Below are positions 11,019-16,746 of a stretch of 16,746 nucleotides of DNA, in pieces; positions within the stretch are counted from its first letter, which is position 1, and each line of letters begins with the position of its first letter. Both the position numbers and the translations under genes were made by a program. Where the stretch lies: the NCBI GenBank assembly GCA_965651815.1, contig CBFGTJ010000055.1, positions 1-16,746 on the forward strand, read 5' to 3'. The notes under the pieces were generated by a model. The model saw only the letters and a list, made by a program, of their open reading frames with translations, was not told the origin of the DNA and searched no databases. The stretch comes from CBFGTJ01 sp965651815. Its GTDB lineage: Bacteria; Actinomycetota; Acidimicrobiia; Acidimicrobiales; Microtrichaceae.

Positions 11019-13190
11019 TCACGCCGGTTCGTCCGCGCCCCGGAGCCGCCCGGCGACGTCCCCGAGCCCGTCGTCGTCCGGGCGCGAGGAGGATCCCGAC
11101 CTCGGGGAGCGGTACGACGAGCCCGAGCGCGAGGAGCCGGAGCGCGAGGAGCCGGACGAGGAGGACGAGTACGACGACGAGCCGGAGCGTGAGCTGTAGT
11201 ACCGCCGCCACGGGTCGTCGATGTAGGTGCTCCGCCAGTCCCGCTCGGCCTCGGGGAACTCCACCACCGGCAGGTCCTCGTGGAACGGGTACATGAACTC
11301 CCGCCACACCGACGCCGCCGCGGTGCCGCCCTGGACGCGGTAGCCGCGCATGGGCACCGAGCCGGACGGGTCGCCGATCCACACCGCGGTCGCGAGCTGC
11401 GGCGTGAACCCGACGAACCACACGTCGGTGTTGCCACCCCCGCCGACCGACTCGTTGGTGCCGGTCTTCCCGGCGGCGGGCCGCCGGTCGGGCAGCGACC
11501 CGCCGTTGTAGGTGCCGCTGCGGACGACCTCCGCGAGGGCCTCGGTGGCCTTGCGGGCCACGTCCACCGAGATCGCCTGCTCCGTCGACGGCTCGTGCTC
11601 GTAGAGGACGTTGCCGTCGCGGTCCTCGACCCGCTGCACGAAGTGCGGGGCGTTGTAGCGGCCGTCGTTCGCGATCGCGGCGTAGGCGGCGGCCATCTCG
11701 ATCGGCCGCACCGACGCGGCGCCGAGCGTCAGCGCCGCGACGTCGTCCTCGGGGCCCACCGTGTTGATGCCGAGCCGCTGGGCGACGTCGATCACGGCAT
11801 CGCCGCCGACGACTGCCTGCAGGCGTGCGAAGGCGCAGTTGTTGGAGCTGGCGGTGGCGCGCAGCAGCGTGGTGCTCGACGACTCGCTGCTCCGGCAGCC
11901 CGAGGGCCAGGTGCTGCGCTCGACGCCCCAGCCGGCGTAGAGGCGTCGGGGCGCGGGGGACGCGGAGATCGAGTCGCGCAGCGAGTACCCCTGCTCGAGC
12001 GCGGCGAGGAGGGTGAAGGTCTTGAACGACGAGCCGGGGCTGCGGCCGAGCGCCGGGTTGGCGAGCTCGACGACGCCCTTGCCGGGCACGAACGTCTCAC
12101 CCACCACGGCACGCACCGCCCCGGTCGCCGGTTCGACCGCGGCGACGACCGCGACGGTGTTCGGGTTGCGGTCGGCGACCGGGTTGGTGGCCGCGGCCTG
12201 CTCGGCGAGCGCCTGGGCGTTGGGGTCGATGGTCGAGGTGATCGTCAGCCCGCCGTTGAAGATCAGGTAGCGGCGCAGCTCCTGGGTCGGAGCGAGCCAC
12301 TCCGCCCGCAGCAGCTCGTCGCGCACCTGCCGCTCGACGTAGTCGAGGTCCTCCGCGGACGCGGCCGAGCGCCGGTCCCGCGCCTCGGTCGGCAGCGGCA
12401 CCGCCCCCAGCAGGTCGGCCTCCGCCCGGGTCAGCAGGCCGACATCCACGAGCCGGGCGAGCACGATCTTGCGGCGGCGGTGCGCGACGTCCGGGTAGCG
12501 GATCGGGTCGTAGCCGTTCGGGTTGCGGATCAGCGAGGTGAGCACGGCCGCCTCGGCCCAGCCGATCTCCGAGGCGTCGATCCCGAAGTAGGTCTGCGCC
12601 GCGGCCTGCACGCCGTAGGTGCCGCGACCCAGGTACACGAGGTTCAGGTACTGCTCGAGGATGCGGTCCTTGCACTCTCGCCGGTCGCGCCCCTCGCAGA
12701 ACTGGTTCTCGAGCTGGACCGCGAGGCTCGCCTCCTTCAGCTTCCGCCCGATCGTGCGGTCGTCGCCGACGAGCGAGAGCTTCACGAGCTGCTGGGTGAT
12801 CGTCGACCCGCCCTGCGCGATCTCACCCGCCTCGGTGTTCGCCCGCAGGGCGCGCAGCACGGACCGGGCGTTCACGCCGCGGTGCTCGTAGAAGCGCTCG
12901 TCCTCGACCGCGAGGACGGTGCGGATCATCTCGTCGGAGATCTCCGACAGCGCCACGACGTCGCGGTACTCGGCGCCCACCAGCTCGCCCAGCGGGTTGC
13001 CGTGGCGGTCGAGGATCCGGCTGCCCTCGAGCAGCTCCGGCAAGGCGATCTGCGGCGCGGCGTCGAACGACGCCGAGTGGCGCAGGTCGACGAGGCCGGG
13101 CAGCAGCAGGGCGCCGATGAGGGCGAAGGTGACCGCTCCCATCGCGACGATCGAGGAGAACCGGAGCAGGAGTGAGGCGCGGCGCGACAT
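11019..13190 (-). CDS. Class A penicillin-binding protein (glycosyltransferase/transpeptidase)
   Basis: This 723-aa bifunctional enzyme polymerises and crosslinks peptidoglycan outside the cell membrane. One N-terminal membrane anchor lies at about 11-33. The GT51 domain shows EDERFYEHRG (96-105, catalytic Glu96), GGSTITQQLVK (127-137), RKLKEASLAVQLE (149-161) and YLNLVYLGRGTYGVQAAAQTYFG (181-203). The transpeptidase domain shows SSFK (387-390, nucleophile Ser387), SSN (448-450) and KTGT (575-578). All catalytic motifs are intact. The C-terminal tail (about 664-702) is almost only Ser, Arg, Gly and Tyr with a tandem RSGSS repeat, followed by an acidic end. ATG 13190 is favoured because the anchor begins soon after it; a TAGCCT hexamer at 13239-13234 could be its -10. 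It heads a minus-strand unit with the DUF164-like gene. It could be called ponA-like, but I do not assign a paralogue. Confidence 0.95.
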   Translation of the reverse strand: MSRRASLLLRFSSIVAMGAVTFALIGALLLPGLVDLRHSASFDAAPQIALPELLEGSRILDRHGNPLGELVGAEYRDVVALSEISDEMIRTVLAVEDERFYEHRGVNARSVLRALRANTEAGEIAQGGSTITQQLVKLSLVGDDRTIGRKLKEASLAVQLENQFCEGRDRRECKDRILEQYLNLVYLGRGTYGVQAAAQTYFGIDASEIGWAEAAVLTSLIRNPNGYDPIRYPDVAHRRRKIVLARLVDVGLLTRAEADLLGAVPLPTEARDRRSAASAEDLDYVERQVRDELLRAEWLAPTQELRRYLIFNGGLTITSTIDPNAQALAEQAAATNPVADRNPNTVAVVAAVEPATGAVRAVVGETFVPGKGVVELANPALGRSPGSSFKTFTLLAALEQGYSLRDSISASPAPRRLYAGWGVERSTWPSGCRSSESSSTTLLRATASSNNCAFARLQAVVGGDAVIDVAQRLGINTVGPEDDVAALTLGAASVRPIEMAAAYAAIANDGRYNAPHFVQRVEDRDGNVLYEHEPSTEQAISVDVARKATEALAEVVRSGTYNGGSLPDRRPAAGKTGTNESVGGGGNTDVWFVGFTPQLATAVWIGDPSGSVPMRGYRVQGGTAAASVWREFMYPFHEDLPVVEFPEAERDWRSTYIDDPWRRYYSSRSGSSSYSSSSSGSSRSGSSRSGSSYRSPRSGSSSRPDDDGLGDVAGRLRGADEPA
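11125..11154. repeat. Two exact 15-bp tandem repeats in the PBP tail
   Basis: gagcgcgaggagccg occurs twice head to tail (11125-11139 and 11140-11154). On the minus strand it encodes the pentapeptide unit RSGSS around residues 679-689. Degenerate copies continue on both sides. Such repeats can vary in number between strains by slippage. Confidence 0.8.
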
Positions 13191-13302
13191 GGGACGTGGC
13201 CGTCAGCACGCGAGGCGGGGGACGGCGTTCGACAGGCTACCGGCGGCCGGAGGGGCGCCCCGCCGCGGGTAGCGTGCGGCGACGTCCGATGCGGTTCGAC
13301 CC

Positions 13303-13354
13303 CGTTCTGTTCGGCGTGCGTCAAGGGTTTCCTTGACGCACGCCGAACGGAACG
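13303..13354. repeat. 24-bp inverted repeat between divergent PBP and oxidoreductase genes
   Basis: Positions 13303-13326 pair with 13331-13354 over 24 bp with a single T-G mismatch (13308/13349) and a 4-nt loop (gttt). It lies 112 nt upstream of the PBP start and 31 nt before the oxidoreductase GTG. It is as strong as the terminators elsewhere in the window, yet lies between divergent genes. TTGACG occurs in each arm, facing outward, but no -10 hexamer is found at the right distance on either side. Confidence 0.7.
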
Positions 13355-13372
13355 AGGGCGGTGACGAGGAAC

Positions 13373-13378
13373 GGAGGG
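13373..13378 (+). promoter_or_regulatory. Ribosome binding site for the Gfo/Idh/MocA gene
   Basis: GGAGGG lies 7 nt before GTG 13386 and is one of the best Shine-Dalgarno matches in the window. It supports the GTG start with its basic N-terminal extension rather than an internal start nearer the Rossmann fold. Confidence 0.55.
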
Positions 13379-13385
13379 AGCGACG

Positions 13386-14432
13386 GTGCTGCGACGTGCG
13401 GGGCGACGGTCGCGTGCCCGTCGCGGGCCGACCCTCGCGCTGGGCGGCGCGGGCTACGTCGCGATCGTGCACGCCCTCGCAGCGGAGGCCGCCGGCATCC
13501 GCGTCCGGTCGGTCGCGTCCGCCGGCGGGCGCTCCGCGCGGCACCTCGCCGGCGAGCTGGACGCGCGCCGCGCCCGCCCCGAGGACCTGCCCGACGGCGC
13601 CGACCTGCTGGTCGTCGCGACCCCGCCGGCGAGCCACCTCGAGCTGGCGCTGCAGGGCCTGCACGCCGGTGCCTCGGTGCTGGTGGAGAAGCCGCTCACC
13701 CCGACCCTCGCCGAGGGCGACCGGCTCGTCGAGGCCGTCGAGTCGGCCGGCGCGGGCGACCGGGTCCGCTGCGCGGAGAACCTGCTGCACTCCCCCGCGT
13801 GGCTCGCGGCGATCGAGCGCCGCGCACCGCTCGGCACCCTCACGCACCTGTCGCTGCGCGCGGTGCAGCCGGCGCCGGAGTGGGGCCACTTCCAGCAGCC
13901 GCTGACCGCGGGCGGGGTCCTGTTCGACCTGGGGCCGCACCCGGTCGCGATCGCGCTGGAGCTCGCGGGCGAGGAGCCGGTGGGCGTCGCCGCGGAGCTC
14001 ACCTCGACCCGGGCCGACGGCGCGGACGACCGGGCGGAGCTCCGCCTGCGGTTCGCGTCGGGGCTCGTCGCGACCCTGGCCGTGTCGTGGCGGGCCGAGG
14101 ACACCGTGTGGGACGCGCAGGCCGCCAGCGACACGGGCGTGCTGCGCATGGAGCTCCTGCCGGAGGTGCTCGTCGAGGCGGACGGCGAGCCGGTCGAGGT
14201 CCCCTCCCGGCACCGGGTGCCCGACCCACGCCTCGAGCAGCTCGGTTACGTCGACCAGCTCCTCGACATGGTGAGCGGCGCCCCGGTGCACGCGCAGCGG
14301 GTCGAGGCGGCCCGCAGGGTGCTCGAGGTGATCTGCGCCGCGTACGCCTCCGCGGGGGCCGGCGGGACGGAGGTCGCGCTCCCCTTCGAGGGCGACCGCG
14401 ACGCCACCCCCATGCGGCTCTGGCGCGGCTGA
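13386..14432 (+). CDS. Gfo/Idh/MocA-family NAD(P)-dependent oxidoreductase
   Basis: This 348-aa protein has the usual family length. The N-terminal Rossmann fold begins after a short basic leader (LALGGAGYVAIVHALA, 17-32). It contains VVATPPASHLELALQGLHAG (76-95) and the family signature EKPL (101-104), in which the Lys takes part in catalysis. The C-terminal beta-sheet domain shows GGVLFDLGPHPVAIALELAG (176-195), with the usual Asp181 and His185. The family oxidises or reduces sugars, inositols and related compounds; no substrate can be assigned here. GTG 13386 has a strong GGAGGG upstream. The gene is divergent from the PBP gene and 61 nt upstream of the FMN reductase on the same strand, so the two may be one transcription unit of redox enzymes. 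Confidence 0.9.
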   Translation: MLRRAGRRSRARRGPTLALGGAGYVAIVHALAAEAAGIRVRSVASAGGRSARHLAGELDARRARPEDLPDGADLLVVATPPASHLELALQGLHAGASVLVEKPLTPTLAEGDRLVEAVESAGAGDRVRCAENLLHSPAWLAAIERRAPLGTLTHLSLRAVQPAPEWGHFQQPLTAGGVLFDLGPHPVAIALELAGEEPVGVAAELTSTRADGADDRAELRLRFASGLVATLAVSWRAEDTVWDAQAASDTGVLRMELLPEVLVEADGEPVEVPSRHRVPDPRLEQLGYVDQLLDMVSGAPVHAQRVEAARRVLEVICAAYASAGAGGTEVALPFEGDRDATPMRLWRG

Positions 14433-14493
14433 CCCGCGGGTAGGTCCGCGACGTCGGGCGGCGAGGGTTCCCCCGGCGGAAGGACGACGGCAG

Positions 14494-15081
14494 ATGAGCA
14501 CCTACAAGGTCGGCTACTTCATCGGCAGCCTCTCGACGCGCTCCATCAACCGGACGCTGTCCAAGGCGCTCCTGCGGCTCGCGCCGCCGGAGCTCGAGTT
14601 CGAGGAGATCCCGATCAAGGACCTCCCCCTCTACAACCACGACCTCGACGACGACTACCCGCCGGAGGCCCGTGCGTTGAAGGAGGCGATCGCCAGGGTC
14701 GACGCGGTGCTGTTCATCACCCCCGAGTACAACCGGTCGATCCCCGGGGGGCTGAAGAACGCGATCGACTGGGCGAGCCGCCCGTGGGGCAAGAACTCCT
14801 TCGCCCACAAGCCCTCGGCCGTGATCGGCACCTCGCCCGGCGCGATCGGCACCGCGGTCGCCCAGCAGAACCTCCGCAGCGTCCTCAGCTTCTGCAACTC
14901 GCCGCAGATGAACGCTCCCGAGGCGTACATCCAGTTCACGCCGGGGCTGATCAAGGACGACGGCGAGATCACCGACCCGAGCACCGCCGAGTTCCTCGAG
15001 AACTTCATGCGGGAGTTCGCGACGTTCGTGCAGCGGGTGCTCACGGTGCTGCCCCCGCAGCGCGAGGCCGTCAGCGTCTAG
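14494..15081 (+). CDS. NADPH-dependent FMN reductase family protein (ChrR/azoreductase-like)
   Basis: This 195-aa flavodoxin-like protein binds FMN and reduces quinones, azo compounds or metals with NAD(P)H, depending on the member. The FMN phosphate loop is GSLSTRSINRTLS (11-23). The signature PEYNRSIPGGLKNAIDWASRP (77-97) is the typical isoalloxazine-binding segment of the ChrR/YieF group. GTSPGAIGT (112-120) is the second flavin loop. ATG 14494 follows ggaagga by about 10 nt. The gene is 61 nt after the Gfo/Idh/MocA gene and is followed by a terminator hairpin. A role in quinone or oxidative-stress defence is common in this family but is not shown here. Confidence 0.92.
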   Translation: MSTYKVGYFIGSLSTRSINRTLSKALLRLAPPELEFEEIPIKDLPLYNHDLDDDYPPEARALKEAIARVDAVLFITPEYNRSIPGGLKNAIDWASRPWGKNSFAHKPSAVIGTSPGAIGTAVAQQNLRSVLSFCNSPQMNAPEAYIQFTPGLIKDDGEITDPSTAEFLENFMREFATFVQRVLTVLPPQREAVSV

Positions 15082-15104
15082 CGAACCCTGCCCGGACTCG
15101 GCGA

Positions 15105-15137
15105 ACCGTCAGGCGCCTCCTGGGTGCGCCTGACGGT
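15105..15137. terminator. 12-bp perfect hairpin, bidirectional terminator between the FMN reductase and nrdB
   Basis: accgtcaggcgc (15105-15116) pairs exactly with gcgcctgacggt (15126-15137) around a 9-nt loop. It lies 24 nt after the FMN reductase stop and 45 nt after the nrdB stop, which is read from the other side. The convergent position supports a shared terminator. No T-tract is present. Confidence 0.75.
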
Positions 15138-15181
15138 CCGCGGCCGGGCGCCGGCGGGCGCCCTGATCGGGTCGTGCTGCC

Positions 15182-16276
15182 TCAGAAGTCGTCGTCGAGG
15201 GTGACCTCGCCGTCGACCGCCGTCTGGTAGGCGGACACGGTCCGCTCGAAGAAGTTGGTGAGCTCCTGCACGTCCTGGAGCTCCATGAACCCGAACGGGT
15301 TCTGCGAGCCGAAGCGCTTCTGCAGACCGAGCGTCACGAGCCGCTGGTCGGCGACGTACTGGAGGTACTCGCGCATGTCGCGCAGCGACATGCCGGGGAT
15401 CCCGTGGCTCAGGAGGTCCTCGGCGAACGCGTACTCGACCTCGACGGCCTCCTCGATCATCTCGTTGACCTTCTGGGCGAGGTCGTCGTCGAAGAGGTCC
15501 GGGTCCTCGCGGCGCACCTGGTCGATGACCGCGAACGCGAAGTTCATGTGGCAGCTCTCGTCGCGGAACACCCAGTTGGTGCCCGACGCGAGGCCGTTGA
15601 GCAGGCCCTTGGAGCGCAGGAAGTACACGTAGGCGAACGCACCGAAGAAGAACAGCCCCTCGATGCACGCCGCGAAGCAGATCAGGTTGAGCAGGAACTG
15701 CTTGCGCTCGTCGCGGGTGGTCAGCTCGTCCAGCGAGTTGATCGAGTCGATCCACCGGAAGCAGAACTCGGCCTTCTGGCGGATGGAGGGGATGTTCTCG
15801 ATGGCGGCGAAGGCGGCCTGGCGCTCGTCGACGTCGGGGATGTAGGTGTCGAGCAGCGTCAGGTAGAACTGGACGTGCAGCGCCTCCTCGTAGAGCTGGC
15901 GCGACAGGTACATCCGGGCCTCGGGCGAGTTGATGTGCTTGTAGAGGTTCAGCACGAGGTTGTTCGCGACGATCGAGTCACCGGTCGCGAAGAACGCCAC
16001 GAGGCGGTTGATGAGGTGCCGCTCGGCCGGGACCAGCTTGCGCTGCAGGTCGATGATGTCGTCGGAGAAGTCGACCTCCTCGACGGTCCAGGTGTTGCGG
16101 ATGGCGTCGCGGTACATGTCGTAGAACTGCGGGTACCGCATCGGCCGGAGCGTCAGGTTGAAGCCCGGGTCGAGCAGGTTGCCGGCGGACCGCTCGGCCG
16201 CGCCGCCGTCGACGGCGGGCGGGGCCGGTGCGAAGTGCGGCTCCGGCTGGTTCAGTGCGGACTCGGTGAGTGCCAT
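15182..16276 (-). CDS. nrdB: Ribonucleoside-diphosphate reductase class Ia, beta subunit
   Basis: This 364-aa protein houses the diiron centre and tyrosyl radical that start reduction of ribonucleoside diphosphates by NrdA. All ligands can be placed with the same spacing as in E. coli NrdB: Asp100 (D84), Glu131 (E115), His134 (H118), Glu206 (E204), Glu240 (E238) and His243 (H241). Tyr138 stands at the radical position (Y122), so this is a tyrosyl-radical enzyme and not the Tyr-less class Ic. The C-terminal tail (AVDGEVTLDDDF) is the acidic peptide that docks on NrdA. The wording of several blocks (NLLDPGF, MRYPQFYDMYRDAIRNTWTVEEVDF, ELTNFFERTVSAYQ) closely resembles Streptomyces NrdB. The first 33 residues are low in complexity. 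The ATG follows gaggaa by 12 nt. nrdA lies 89 nt upstream on the same strand. Confidence 0.96.
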   Translation of the reverse strand: MALTESALNQPEPHFAPAPPAVDGGAAERSAGNLLDPGFNLTLRPMRYPQFYDMYRDAIRNTWTVEEVDFSDDIIDLQRKLVPAERHLINRLVAFFATGDSIVANNLVLNLYKHINSPEARMYLSRQLYEEALHVQFYLTLLDTYIPDVDERQAAFAAIENIPSIRQKAEFCFRWIDSINSLDELTTRDERKQFLLNLICFAACIEGLFFFGAFAYVYFLRSKGLLNGLASGTNWVFRDESCHMNFAFAVIDQVRREDPDLFDDDLAQKVNEMIEEAVEVEYAFAEDLLSHGIPGMSLRDMREYLQYVADQRLVTLGLQKRFGSQNPFGFMELQDVQELTNFFERTVSAYQTAVDGEVTLDDDF

Positions 16277-16322
16277 GGGTTCGGTGGTTCCTCGTGCTGG
16301 TGGGTCGGTGGGAGTCGTCGGT

Positions 16323-16360
16323 GCGAGGCGGCGGCGCGCGCTCCGGCGTCACCGCCTCGC
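16323..16360 (-). repeat. 9-bp inverted repeat in the nrdA-nrdB gap
   Basis: gcgaggcgg (16323-16331) pairs with ccgcctcgc (16352-16360), enclosing 20 GC-rich nt that can fold further. It starts 5 nt after the nrdA stop, in the 89-nt gap before nrdB. It may set the ratio of the two messages by partial termination or by protecting the nrdA mRNA 3' end. Confidence 0.4.
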
Positions 16361-16365
16361 GGGCG

Positions 16366-16746
16366 TCACTGGCAGGCTTCGCAGGACTCGGGGTTCTCGA
16401 GCGAGCAGGCGAGCGCCTCGTCGTCGGTGAACTTCTGGGCCGCGGCCGGCTCCGCCCCGCCGTCGGCCTCGCTGTCCTTGACCGGCAGCGGCGTGGGCTC
16501 GCCCCCGCCGCCGGGCCCGCCGTTGGTGGTCGTCGCGCCCGTGGTGGTCTTGTTGATGCGGGTCGCCGGCCGGGAGCGCAGGTAGTAGGTGGTCTTGAGC
16601 CCCTGCTTCCAGGCGTGCATGTACATCGAGGAGAGCTTCCCGATGGTGGGCGACTCCATGAACAGGTTCAGCGACTGCGACTGGTCGATGAAGGCGCCGC
16701 GGTCGGCGGCCATGTCGATCAGCGAGCGCATCGGGATCTCCCACGC
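16366..16746 (-). CDS. nrdA: Ribonucleoside-diphosphate reductase class Ia, alpha subunit (C-terminal part only)
   Basis: The last 126 residues are present; the gene continues beyond the window end. The visible start (AWEIPMRSLIDMAADRG) and the block FIDQSQSLNLFM match the conserved C-terminal barrel of NrdA (compare E. coli VCQSQSLNIF). SSMYMHAWKQGLKTTYYLRSRPA is the usual strand after it. A flexible linker of about 45 residues rich in Thr, Gly, Pro and acidic residues follows. The end ALACSLENPESCEACQ carries the redox-active cysteine pair (CEAC) that re-reduces the active site and is itself reduced by thioredoxin or a similar donor. The same ending is known from actinobacterial NrdA. nrdB follows after 89 nt. 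Confidence 0.94.
   Translation of the reverse strand, partial: AWEIPMRSLIDMAADRGAFIDQSQSLNLFMESPTIGKLSSMYMHAWKQGLKTTYYLRSRPATRINKTTTGATTTNGGPGGGGEPTPLPVKDSEADGGAEPAAAQKFTDDEALACSLENPESCEACQ

Noticed and set aside
11280..13175. Plus-strand open frame of about 630 codons opposite the PBP gene
   Set aside because: It is the antisense image of the PBP frame, with no recognisable domain and low-complexity Arg/Val/Gly content.
13319..13338. TTGACG hexamers in the 24-bp hairpin as -35 boxes
   Set aside because: No TANNNT hexamer lies 16-18 nt away in either direction, so their presence is a consequence of the dyad.
15182..16276. NrdB as a class Ic or Tyr-less R2lox-type protein
   Set aside because: Tyr138 is exactly at the radical position, and all six metal ligands have class Ia spacing.
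1..16746. CRISPR array, transposon, prophage, toxin-antitoxin or secondary-metabolite cluster
   Set aside because: I saw no regularly spaced repeats, transposase, integrase, phage structural gene or paired small toxin/antitoxin frames. The genes are housekeeping or metabolic.

Overview
The window is very GC-rich, with dense genes and strong G/C at third codon positions. Its content points to a high-GC actinobacterium (Actinomycetota): a WhiB iron-sulfur regulator, a class Ia ribonucleotide reductase of the type seen in Streptomyces, a type A RNase P RNA, frequent GTG starts, and candidate leaderless promoters with a -10-like hexamer 6-8 nt before the start codon. A deep lineage such as Acidimicrobiia would fit, but that is a guess from protein flavour. 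All genes look chromosomal and vertically inherited. I see no mobile element, CRISPR array, tRNA or phage gene.

Layout. (1) 1-1728, minus strand: whiB, then trpD, then the start of a small zinc-ribbon protein cut by the window edge. (2) 1729-2018: a divergent intergenic region with candidate promoters on both sides and a 14-bp perfect hairpin in the middle. (3) 2019-7189, plus strand: glpD, an alkyl-DHAP-synthase-like flavoprotein, a small four-helix membrane protein and a glycerol-kinase-like FGGY kinase, with GTGA start/stop overlaps at the first two junctions. (4) 7333-8201: a 62-aa hypothetical gene, a terminator-like hairpin, rnpB, and a 21-bp perfect hairpin that closes the convergent boundary. 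(5) 8241-13190, minus strand: a class A penicillin-binding protein, a coiled-coil/zinc-ribbon protein (DUF164-like), a membrane protein, a histidine phosphatase, and a separate wHTH/PLD-like protein. (6) 13191-13385: a second divergent gap with a 24-bp hairpin. (7) 13386-15081, plus strand: a Gfo/Idh/MocA oxidoreductase and an NADPH-dependent FMN reductase. (8) 15105-15137: a terminator hairpin. (9) 15182-16746, minus strand: nrdB preceded by the C-terminal end of nrdA.

How the genes work together. Region 3 is the most coherent unit. GlpD makes DHAP from glycerol-3-phosphate, and the flavoprotein carries every residue I can match to the alkyl-DHAP synthase active site, which suggests a link from glycerol-3-phosphate to ether lipids. 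The kinase in the same unit looks like GlpK overall but has lost several glycerol-contacting residues, so its substrate is open. Region 5 combines cell-wall synthesis with a DUF164-phosphatase pair that recalls a conserved actinobacterial neighbourhood. NrdAB supplies deoxynucleotides.

I did not find a clear new multi-gene system. The points most worth a second look are the glpD/AGPS-like/kinase unit with its altered kinase pocket, the terminator-like hairpins lying between divergent genes, the HTH-PLD-like protein, and the serine/arginine repeat tail of the PBP.
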